This document shows positions 46,260-53,135 of a stretch of 64,000 nucleotides of DNA, one piece after another (position 1 is the first letter of the stretch; every line of letters starts with the position of its first letter). Under the pieces are notes generated by a model. The model searched no databases. It worked only from the letters and a program-made list of their open reading frames with translations, and was not told the DNA's origin. A program made the position numbers and the translations under genes. The stretch lies in assembly GCA_013360295.1 (NCBI GenBank), contig JABWCL010000010.1, forward strand, positions 1 through 64,000, read 5' to 3'. The stretch comes from Ignavibacteriaceae bacterium (GTDB taxonomy: Bacteria; Bacteroidota; Ignavibacteria; Ignavibacteriales; Ignavibacteriaceae).

Positions 46260-46856
46260 TTATTTTTCTTTTTTGTTAATTTGTTTGGTTATCCATTCCG
46301 GCATTACAGGTGTCTGCTGCGGAACGCGTACAAAAGGAACTGAAGAAAGGCTGCTGACTTTGCCGTGGGGTGTTTCCCTGTGGCAGCCCCAGCATAGTTT
46401 TTCGGTACCCGCTATCCCTTCTTCGCCTTTCAGGTCTGAAAGTGAAGACTGATGCAGGTAGGACTGGTGGCACCTGATGCAGTTTTCCTGAACAACTTTT
46501 ATTCCCGCGGATTTAATATGAATTACCTCCGGTTCGAGCCTGAACGTAAACATCGTCGAGTGGCGCAAACCGTCGGCTGCCTTGAAGTAATACTTCCTCA
46601 CAAAATTATCCTGCGGTACGTGGCAGTCGTTGCAGGTGGCGACTCTTGCGTGGCTGCCCCTCTGCCAGCTTGCGAATTGCGGACTCATCACGTGGCAGTT
46701 CATACAGGCATTTGGGTTGTCGGAAAGGTAGGACGTGGCATTTGCAATATGTAATATTGCAAGCACAAGTCCTGTTAGTATGCCCAGAGTAACAATTACT
46801 CTCAATCTCCATTCGGGCGGGGGTGACAGTATACTTATGATTTTTTTAAGCTTCAT
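46260..46856 (-). CDS. nrfH: Quinol-oxidising tetrahaem cytochrome NrfH
   Basis: 198 residues with one membrane helix (about 19-39) and four haem motifs: CMNCH (51-55), CNDCH (75-79), CIRCH (126-130) and CWGCH (155-159). The first is followed by Met in the CxxCHxM arrangement of NrfH. It anchors NrfA and passes quinol electrons to it. Directly upstream of nrfA and 85 bases after the NapH-like gene. Confidence 0.95.
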   Translation of the reverse strand: MKLKKIISILSPPPEWRLRVIVTLGILTGLVLAILHIANATSYLSDNPNACMNCHVMSPQFASWQRGSHARVATCNDCHVPQDNFVRKYYFKAADGLRHSTMFTFRLEPEVIHIKSAGIKVVQENCIRCHQSYLHQSSLSDLKGEEGIAGTEKLCWGCHRETPHGKVSSLSSVPFVRVPQQTPVMPEWITKQINKKEK

Positions 46857-46941
46857 AAAGGTACTTTATTTGTGTCCTTCTAAGTTATGTATAATTTATG
46901 AAAAAATCCACGTTCCCTTCGTTACGGAAGGTTTCCGGCAA

Positions 46942-47964
46942 TTAAGAATGATCTATCAGTTCACGGTCTTTATATAGCCTTTTGTATTCCTGGTCGGGAA
47001 CATTGCTGCTCCAGGTTCCCAGTAGCATTGCCGTACCGGTAACCACAATAAAGGTCAGTACGATCGCGGCGAAGATATATTTTTTCTCTATCTTCTTCTT
47101 TGTTACCATATCTTTCATTATGAGCGCATCTTTAACGGGACAAACATCAATGCAATTCATGCAGCTAGTACACTCATCCGAAAGAACGATTCCCGTTTTA
47201 TCCACTTTAATTGAAGAGGGGCAGGCTTTTGTGCAAAGTCCGCAGTCAATGCAAGTAACTTTATCGCGCTTTATCTTCATCGGGCTGAAGAAGGAAATCA
47301 TCCCAAGCAGGGCGCCATAAGGGCACAGGTAGCGGCACCAGAAATTTCTTATTACCACCGATAAGAGCAACAGAGCGGTTATTACCACAAACGAAAACAG
47401 CGTGATATTTCTGAAGAAGTCGTACATCTTTATATCCGCGATCACGTTATACGGACTGTCGAGAAATGATTTCAGATCCGCCTCCGTCATTGTGAAGATG
47501 GAGTAAGCGAAAAAGAAAAAGAGTAAATATTTAAGAGATCTCAGGGGATAGTCGAGCCAGGCCCAGGGCTTGATTCTTCTTCCGAAGAGTTTCTCGCCAA
47601 ACTCCCCTGCCATCTCAACGAGGTAACCGATAGGACAAAGCCAGCTGCAAAACGATTTTCCAAAAAGCAGTGACACAAGTATAATCGCGACGAGAATAAA
47701 CAATCCCGCCGGGTGAACCAGATGAATATGTCCGCTTAAAGCCCAGTAAAAAAGGCTCATCAGCGCGCTGATAGGTAAAAATCCCTCAACGCCCGGCGGG
47801 CGGTAGGCAAGCACCGCTTCATCTGCTTCGACTGATTTAATAAAAAAGTGGAATTCGATCCCGATCCATATTACCAGCAGCGAAAACAACGCCTGTATTA
47901 TAAACCGCTGTTTCTGTACCGGCTTTTCATCATTTCTTACAAATGGTTTTTTATCTCTCATCAC
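46942..47964 (-). CDS. NapH-like membrane ferredoxin
   Basis: 340 residues with several membrane helices. Two CxxxC(P) motifs (SFCSWLCPIG with Cys106 and Cys110; WCRYLCPYG with Cys210 and Cys214) flank the membrane part, and two 4Fe-4S ferredoxin motifs follow (CIDCGLCTKACP, 238-249; CTSCMNCIDVCP, 265-276). This matches NapH/NosR-type quinol-linked electron-transfer proteins. Its start overlaps the YwiC-like stop by four bases. Role in feeding NrfHA is inferred from the neighbourhood. Confidence 0.85.
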   Translation of the reverse strand: MMRDKKPFVRNDEKPVQKQRFIIQALFSLLVIWIGIEFHFFIKSVEADEAVLAYRPPGVEGFLPISALMSLFYWALSGHIHLVHPAGLFILVAIILVSLLFGKSFCSWLCPIGYLVEMAGEFGEKLFGRRIKPWAWLDYPLRSLKYLLFFFFAYSIFTMTEADLKSFLDSPYNVIADIKMYDFFRNITLFSFVVITALLLLSVVIRNFWCRYLCPYGALLGMISFFSPMKIKRDKVTCIDCGLCTKACPSSIKVDKTGIVLSDECTSCMNCIDVCPVKDALIMKDMVTKKKIEKKYIFAAIVLTFIVVTGTAMLLGTWSSNVPDQEYKRLYKDRELIDHS

Positions 47965-48758
47965 ATTGTTCCGATCATAATGCCAAAGAATATACTGTAC
48001 CCCAGCAATGTGAATCCGATTTTTTTAAAATTGGCTTTCCCTTTCAGCATTACCATACTGGCAAATACGTGAAATATCATCGGCAGGAACGCAAAACCGA
48101 GCGCTGCCGGACTGTCATTTAATATTATAAAAAGAAGGAAAAGTATTAGTATAATATGATAGCTTAGGTTCAGGAAGAACTTGCTTGTGATGCTGAACTT
48201 TTCCGGAGATTCCTTCTTTCCTGCCTGCTCGATCACGCTGTGAACATAAAAAGCTCCGGAGGAAAAGAAGAGAAAGTTATAAAGCCACAACTGCAGCGCT
48301 TCCGGACTGACCGCCCCAGTATGTATGTAAAAAGCCGCAGGAGCGCCGAGAGTCAGCCCGGCAATCCCCGCAATGTCTCTGCCGAGCGTCTTACCTGATC
48401 TCGCCTGAAGGAACTGGCTGCATAATATCATCACAATCCCCGCAAAGCCAAACAACAGGATCCCGTACCTTCCAGTCATTGCTAATAATATCACCGAGAA
48501 AAACGCAGCGGCCGAAGTATATACGGAGAGCCAGAAGAATGCGTTTTTCCTGCGGCTGCTTTCAGGGCGTTTGTTAATTATATCCTGTATCCATATCTCC
48601 GCGGGGCGCGCCGTCAGGAAGGCGGAAAGTATGGTAAGGAAAAATATCACCGAGAGTAAAGAAAACTCACTCAGCGCCAGAAGCGTGGTAAGGGGCGGGA
48701 CGAGCAGTATCGCCCACGACCCGTGTTCTTTGTTAATTAACGGATCTGCTCTTAGCAT
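47961..48758 (-). CDS. YwiC-like membrane protein
   Basis: 265 residues with seven or eight hydrophobic segments and the family opening NKEHGSWAILLVPPL (about residues 9-23). YwiC-like proteins are of unknown function and are known near nitrate-respiration genes in Bacillus. It overlaps the Rrf2 gene by 26 bases and the NapH-like gene by four, so all three are translationally linked. The link to nitrogen respiration is only by context. Confidence 0.8.
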   Translation of the reverse strand: MLRADPLINKEHGSWAILLVPPLTTLLALSEFSLLSVIFFLTILSAFLTARPAEIWIQDIINKRPESSRRKNAFFWLSVYTSAAAFFSVILLAMTGRYGILLFGFAGIVMILCSQFLQARSGKTLGRDIAGIAGLTLGAPAAFYIHTGAVSPEALQLWLYNFLFFSSGAFYVHSVIEQAGKKESPEKFSITSKFFLNLSYHIILILFLLFIILNDSPAALGFAFLPMIFHVFASMVMLKGKANFKKIGFTLLGYSIFFGIMIGTM

Positions 48759-49206
48759 TCTTTTTCTTCTTAAGTCCGATACTATGGATCTTGCGGGTCA
48801 CTTTATCCTTAAAGTGGTCAACTGTCTGCGAGTTCAGCATCAGGTAAGTATCCTTTATCAGCTTTGACCATTCATCGTGAACCGGACACGGATACTCGCC
48901 GGAGCAGTCGGGAAAACCAAGCACGCACTGGCTGAAAATCCCGTCGCCGTCTATTGCCACCACCACGTCATACAGCTTGATTTTATTTGATGGTTTTGCG
49001 AGAAAAAATCCGCCGTTCTTTCCTTTCTTTGAACCGATGATCTTATTGGCGGTAAGGCCCTGAAGAATCTTTGAAATAAATTCGCGGGGTATATCTAGGT
49101 GCGCAGCGATCTCCTCAACCGGCGTGACGGTGTTCAAACCTTTTAACGCCAGGTAAAGGACTCCCTGGATTCCGTATTCACATTTTTTTGAAAATATAAT
49201 TGCCAT
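48733..49206 (-). CDS. Rrf2-family regulator with three-Cys cluster motif
   Basis: 157 residues. Rrf2 winged helix at the N terminus (SKKCEYGIQGVLYLALKG and DIPREFISKILQGL), then a cluster-binding loop with Cys94, Cys101 and Cys107 (spacing C-x6-C-x5-C) similar to NsrR and IscR. Such proteins sense nitric oxide or iron-sulfur status through a 2Fe-2S or 4Fe-4S cluster. It is the first gene of the nrf cluster and has an inverted repeat upstream, so it probably regulates the operon. The C-terminal tail is basic (KKKKNAKSRSVN). Confidence 0.9.
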   Translation of the reverse strand: MAIIFSKKCEYGIQGVLYLALKGLNTVTPVEEIAAHLDIPREFISKILQGLTANKIIGSKKGKNGGFFLAKPSNKIKLYDVVVAIDGDGIFSQCVLGFPDCSGEYPCPVHDEWSKLIKDTYLMLNSQTVDHFKDKVTRKIHSIGLKKKKNAKSRSVN

Positions 49207-49212
49207 TTCTAT

Positions 49213-49234
49213 AATCAGATTACATTGTCTGATT
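49213..49234 (-). promoter_or_regulatory. Probable Rrf2 operator
   Basis: Perfect 7-bp inverted repeat AATCAGA (49213-49219) and TCTGATT (49228-49234) separated by eight bases, ending 7 bases before the regulator's ATG and just downstream of the -10-like element. Position and symmetry fit an autoregulatory Rrf2 site; not tested. Confidence 0.55.
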
Positions 49235-49235
49235 T

Positions 49236-49264
49236 AAATTACGGAGAATTATTTTATTAGTCAA
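49236..49264 (-). promoter_or_regulatory. Possible promoter of the nrf cluster
   Basis: Minus-strand TTGACT (49259-49264), a 17-base spacer and TAATTT (49236-49241). The -35 is strong, the -10 weak. The inverted repeat begins one base downstream, so a bound regulator would block the start point. Confidence 0.4.
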
Positions 49265-49311
49265 GACCTAAAAAAACTTTTTATCCGGTTTAAAATTTTA
49301 GCGCCATGAGT

Positions 49312-49329
49312 GCGGAATCTTAGTTCCGC
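49312..49329. repeat. Small GCGGAA/TTCCGC hairpin
   Basis: GCGGAA, six-base loop, TTCCGC, in the gap between the Rrf2 promoter and the GH13 gene. Confidence 0.45.
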
Positions 49330-49438
49330 CATAAAATACCCGGCTCAGCTCGTACCGGGTTAAAAGCCGGAAACCCAATGAAGTGGTTCCCCTCCTTCAT
49401 TCTGAAAAGCCCGTACTGGATTACACGGCATTACCGTA

Positions 49439-49475
49439 ATCTGCGAAAATCTGCTCTATCTGCGTTATCTGCGTT
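49439..49475 (-). repeat. Left copy of inverted 36-bp repeat
   Basis: Plus-strand AATCTGCGAAAATCTGCTCT followed by ATCTGCGTTATCTGCGT. Its complement matches 51866-51901 at 29 of 36 positions. The GH13 gene lies between the two copies. Confidence 0.65.
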
Positions 49476-49596
49476 CCCATCCTCACTTTCGAGCGGTTGC
49501 CGGCCAAACTACCCCGGATTTTTATTTTCATTTTTTTCCAAAAAAAATCTTATGTTTAAAGATTATTTCAGACTTAACTTATCAAAACCAGAGTTA

Positions 49597-51732
49597 ATGA
49601 ATATTTTACATAAACCACGTTTACGGGCGGGATTTATCAGCCGCGCCGTGCTTATTTTCCTGTTCATTTTTACAAACAAGGCGTTCTCCATGCATTTCCC
49701 TGAGATTGAGACTTTACACACAGATAAAGTCGACAGCAGTTTTCTCAAACGTTATAAAGAATTAGATAAATATTACTCCGATAAAAAGCTCGGCTCCTTT
49801 ACCGAAAACGGCGCCACCTGGTTCAGGCTCTTCGCGCCGCAGGCTCAGCAGGTTGTGCTCTGTACATTCAAAAAGCCGGAGGATAAACAGGGAAAAGAAT
49901 TCCCAATGACAATGGACAGCGACGGAGTTTGGGAAGTTAAGGTTGAAGGTGAACTGTACGGAACATACTACGGCTATAAAGTTTTTCAAAAGAACGATGA
50001 TCTTAAAGCGGATAAAGTAATCAGCCTCGATCCTTATGCAAGAGCAGTTACTACTTACAATACCTATATGAATCCCCGCCGCGGAATTGTTGTTAAAGAC
50101 GGCGACTACAACTGGGACGGTGATACCTGGATTCAACGCGACTGGCGCGACCTGATAATCTATGAAATGCACGTCCGCGACCAGACAATTCACCCCAGCT
50201 CCGGCGCAAAGAATCCCGGACAGTATAAGGGCCTTACCGAAAAAGGAATCAAGGGCGGGCTTGATTACATAAAATCACTCGGCGTTAATACCGTTGAACT
50301 CCTTCCCTCTATGGAATTCGCGAATATCGAAATACCCTATATGGATACGCTGATGGGCAGGATGAATACCTGGAACCCGTACGAGCGCAATCATTGGGGA
50401 TATATGACCGCCGCCTTCTTTGCCCCTGAAGCCTACTACGCCGAAAATTGGAAGGAACTCCGCTGGAATGTGTGGGAAGGTAAATCGGGAAAACAACGGA
50501 ATGAATTTAAGGATATGGTAAAGGCTTTCCATAAGGAAGGGATAGGGGTGATAATGGATGTGGTGTTTAACCACCTCTCCGAATATGAATATGGCAACCT
50601 CAAAGAAATTGACCACGAATATTATTTCCGTCTTGACCACAAAGGAAACTACATAGCGGAAAGCGGCTGTGGCAACGACCTGAAAACCGAACGCCCGATG
50701 CTTCGCCGGCTGATTGTTGAAAGCATTCTTTACTGGATGCAGGAATATCATATTGACGGTTTCCGCTTCGACCTCGGAAAACTTATTGACTGGGAAACAA
50801 TCGAAGAAATTATCTATCAGGCAAGGAAAATAAATCCCAATGTTGTTTTTGTATGCGAACCGTGGGGCGGCGGATATGACCCGATCGGTTTCTCAATGCG
50901 CGACTGGGGCGCCTGGAACGACCAGATAAGGAACGGAGTAAAAGGAGAAAACCCGCGCAACGGACACGGGTGGATATTCGGCAAGTGGTACGGAAACAAC
51001 TCCCCGCAAAGGATAAAAAGCTATGTGCAGGGCACACTACTGCGCGACAGGTACGGCTTGTTCGTGCGCAAGGATCACTCCGTTAATTACCTCGAGGCAC
51101 ACGACGGATATACCTTCGGAGACTTTATCAGGGTCGGGCTGAAGGAAGTTGACGAGTCAGAAATAATAACCGAACCGGAAAAAGTAATTAAACTCACTTA
51201 TCCGCAGGCTAAGCTGAACAAACTCGGCGCGCTCTTCCTTTATACCTCGCAGGGAATGGTAATGATACATTCGGGGCAGGAGTACGCCCGCTCGAAGATA
51301 ATTCCCTCCAACATTGTTGAGAAGGATAAAAACAAAGGAAAGATTGACCACAACTCCTATGAAAAGGATAACGCGGTCAACCATATAAACTATAACCACG
51401 CCGACCTTAATAAAGGGCTGCTTGATTATTACCGCGGGCTGGCGAAACTCCGTAATACCTACAGCGAATTCCGCCGCGCGAACTATGAGGATATTGCTTT
51501 CTTTGAAATAAAGGATAACCCCTTCGCGCTTGGTTATCAGCTTAAGTCAAAACAAAACACTTTCATTGTTCTGTTCAATGCGGATATGCAGAAGAAAGAA
51601 GAGTTCTTCCTCCCCGAAGGCAAGTGGCAGATCATTGTTGATGACAAAAAAGCCGGAACCACCGTTCTTGGCGAAGTCTCGGGTAAAATTGTACTTGATC
51701 CTTCAACGGGATGCGTGTTGAGATTGTTGTAA
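49597..51732 (+). CDS. Secreted GH13 glycosidase (pullulanase-like)
   Basis: 711 residues from ATG 49597, chosen for its signal peptide (basic KPRLR, then AGFISRAVLIFLFIFTNKAF). An open frame extends upstream to 49378 through the repeat and looks untranslated; ATG 49552 is another option. A CBM48-like domain (about 40-140, starting TWFRLFAPQAQQVVLC) precedes the GH13 barrel, with VFNHLSEYE, the nucleophile Asp in FRFDLGK, the acid/base Glu in VFVCEPWGGG and LEAHDGYTF. It most resembles type I pullulanases and isoamylase-like debranching enzymes acting on alpha-1,6 links of glycogen or starch. Exact specificity not determined. It is flanked by inverted repeats. Confidence 0.85.
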   Translation: MNILHKPRLRAGFISRAVLIFLFIFTNKAFSMHFPEIETLHTDKVDSSFLKRYKELDKYYSDKKLGSFTENGATWFRLFAPQAQQVVLCTFKKPEDKQGKEFPMTMDSDGVWEVKVEGELYGTYYGYKVFQKNDDLKADKVISLDPYARAVTTYNTYMNPRRGIVVKDGDYNWDGDTWIQRDWRDLIIYEMHVRDQTIHPSSGAKNPGQYKGLTEKGIKGGLDYIKSLGVNTVELLPSMEFANIEIPYMDTLMGRMNTWNPYERNHWGYMTAAFFAPEAYYAENWKELRWNVWEGKSGKQRNEFKDMVKAFHKEGIGVIMDVVFNHLSEYEYGNLKEIDHEYYFRLDHKGNYIAESGCGNDLKTERPMLRRLIVESILYWMQEYHIDGFRFDLGKLIDWETIEEIIYQARKINPNVVFVCEPWGGGYDPIGFSMRDWGAWNDQIRNGVKGENPRNGHGWIFGKWYGNNSPQRIKSYVQGTLLRDRYGLFVRKDHSVNYLEAHDGYTFGDFIRVGLKEVDESEIITEPEKVIKLTYPQAKLNKLGALFLYTSQGMVMIHSGQEYARSKIIPSNIVEKDKNKGKIDHNSYEKDNAVNHINYNHADLNKGLLDYYRGLAKLRNTYSEFRRANYEDIAFFEIKDNPFALGYQLKSKQNTFIVLFNADMQKKEEFFLPEGKWQIIVDDKKAGTTVLGEVSGKIVLDPSTGCVLRLL

Positions 51733-51865
51733 TTAAAAACTTAATTAAGTTAAAAGTTAAAAATTAAGTGTTAAGAATTATTCCCTTGGGGGATTAAAGT
51801 TAGGAGGGGACTACAAAGAAAATTGAAAAAACAATCAATAGACTGTGTAATCTGCTGTAATGGGC

Positions 51866-51901
51866 CACAGATAACACAGATGCAACGGATGATCGCAGAT
51901 T
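51866..51901 (+). repeat. Right copy of inverted 36-bp repeat
   Basis: CACAGATAACACAGATGCAA followed by CGGATGATCGCAGATT. It matches the complement of the copy before the GH13 gene. The rest of the 261-base gap has AT-rich repeat words (51732-51780) and a hairpin AATTATC/GATAATT (51941-51960). Confidence 0.65.
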
Positions 51902-51993
51902 TGGGAAAGTAGGGGAGCGGGCTTGCCCCTCCCAGCGGAGAATTATCGCAGTTGATAATTATGATGCTCGAAGAAAGTTATTGAATTTCACCA

Positions 51994-52203
51994 TTAGAAT
52001 TTCCTGATTCTGCTTCTTAGCCTGAGCGGTAATTTCTTTAAGTTTTTTGTGGTTTCATCCGAGAGCCATTCCTCGCCACACTGACCGCAGATTGTTGCCG
52101 GAACATCCCGAACGGCCGCAACGCCGCTGTGAAAATCTACCGTGAAACTGGTAGTTCCCTCTCCTTTATCCACGCCGCAAATGGGACAAATATCTTTATT
52201 CAT
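51994..52203 (-). CDS. MqsA/YgiT-type zinc-finger antitoxin, orphan
   Basis: 69 residues with CPIC near the start (residues 6-9) and CGQC (about 39-42), the YgiT-type zinc finger of MqsA-family antitoxins, followed by the short basic tail LPLRLRSRIRKF. No helix-turn-helix domain, so it is the short form usually found after a DUF4258 toxin. The upstream ORF is only 32 codons, so the toxin seems lost or truncated. Its ATG overlaps that ORF's stop. Confidence 0.75.
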   Translation of the reverse strand: MNKDICPICGVDKGEGTTSFTVDFHSGVAAVRDVPATICGQCGEEWLSDETTKNLKKLPLRLRSRIRKF

Positions 52204-52298
52204 AATTTTTTCCTTCTCTTAAAATCATTTTCAAATCTATTAGTATCGGATTCATAAATATCCAAAACATTATTAATACTATACCCACTAAAATCCAT
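52200..52298 (-). pseudogene. Short ORF coupled to the MqsA-like gene; possible toxin remnant
   Basis: 32 codons (MDFSGYSINNVLDIYESDTN, then a basic tail RFENDFKRRKKL), whose stop overlaps the antitoxin start in ATGA. The frame is closed by a stop 12 codons upstream. The position is where a DUF4258 toxin would lie; no toxin motif is readable. Speculative. Confidence 0.3.
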
Positions 52299-52365
52299 GG
52301 TGAATTTATGGATAAAACCATATTTTTATTCACGTCAAAGCCATAAATCAGATCAACACACCTCC

Positions 52366-52393
52366 CTGCGGCTCTGCTCCTTTGCGACCCTGC
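52366..52393 (+). repeat. Left direct repeat flanking the TA pair
   Basis: CTGCGGCTCTGCTCC followed by TTTGCGACCCTGC. The copy at 53093-53120 matches at 25 of 28 positions in the same orientation. Confidence 0.7.
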
Positions 52394-52525
52394 CCCATAC
52401 TAGGGGTCTGTGCAAGAGATTTTCTCACTTCAGTACCCGCACCCACGGAATTTATCTTGATTATTCAATCAAAAATGAATACATTAGAATACAAATGAAT
52501 TAATATGTTTCACCAAGGAATTGCT

Positions 52526-52768
52526 ATGTCAAAAACAGTCTCCCTCCGGTTAAGCGAGGATAATTACAAAGTCTTTAAAAAATTAGCAGAAAGGGATAAC
52601 CGTCCCATCTCCAATTTTATTGAGACAGCCGTTCAAAGATTCATTGAGGACAATATTGAAGTTGATGAATTTGAAATGGAAGAGATACGCGGTAACGCCG
52701 AACTGAATAAAAGCCTCAGGCGCGGACTGTCAGATATGAAATCCAAAAAAGGGCGGTTCGTTGAATAA
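52526..52768 (+). CDS. Ribbon-helix-helix antitoxin
   Basis: 80 residues from ATG 52526, which has AAGGA upstream; the open frame starts seven codons earlier at 52505. The N terminus (MSKTVSLRLSEDNYKVFKKL) is a CopG/RelB-type ribbon-helix-helix DNA-binding domain; the acidic mid-part and basic end (MKSKKGRF) should bind the toxin. It represses its own operon in known systems. Overlaps the toxin gene by eight bases. Confidence 0.85.
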   Translation: MSKTVSLRLSEDNYKVFKKLAERDNRPISNFIETAVQRFIEDNIEVDEFEMEEIRGNAELNKSLRRGLSDMKSKKGRFVE

Positions 52769-53039
52769 TTACCGGATCTTCGAAACCGATGAATTTCTTA
52801 CGAAGATGAAGAAATTCTCTAATCGCGACCGGATTTTCATTGAGAAGAAACTGGTGCGCAATGTCTATCCCCAGTTAAAAGAAGAACCCCACTACGGCAG
52901 CAATATTAAAAAACTTGTTGACTACAAACCGGAAACCTGGCGATACAGGATAGGCAGATACCGGCTGTTTTATGTGGCAGATGAAAAAGAAAAAATAATT
53001 TATATCCTCACAATTGATCTGAGAAAAGACGTGTACTAA
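52761..53039 (+). CDS. RelE/ParE-family toxin
   Basis: 92 residues starting at TTG 52761 inside the antitoxin end (TTGAATAA overlap). The fold is typical of RelE/ParE: short N-terminal strand, two helices, then WRYRIGRYRLFYVADEKEK and the strand ending IYILTIDLRKDVY. It is likely an mRNA interferase or gyrase poison; the sequence does not decide which. Forms a complete toxin-antitoxin pair with the RHH gene. Confidence 0.88.
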   Translation: MNNYRIFETDEFLTKMKKFSNRDRIFIEKKLVRNVYPQLKEEPHYGSNIKKLVDYKPETWRYRIGRYRLFYVADEKEKIIYILTIDLRKDVY

Positions 53040-53054
53040 ACTCTTAGCAAGAAG

Positions 53055-53125
53055 TTCTCGCGGAGACGCTAAGACGCAGTGTTTTCATTTCTCTGCGGCT
53101 CTGCTCTTCTGCGACTCTGCGAGAA
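53055..53125. repeat. Imperfect long palindrome carrying the right direct repeat
   Basis: Opens TTCTCGCGGAGACGC and closes GCGACTCTGCGAGAA. The part 53093-53120 is the second copy of the 28-bp direct repeat. It lies between the toxin stop and the convergent M1 gene. Confidence 0.6.
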
Positions 53126-53135
53126 ACCATCATTT

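Noticed and set aside
49378-49596. Upstream extension of the GH13 reading frame
   Set aside because: It runs through the repeat sequence and would put about 73 residues before the signal peptide.
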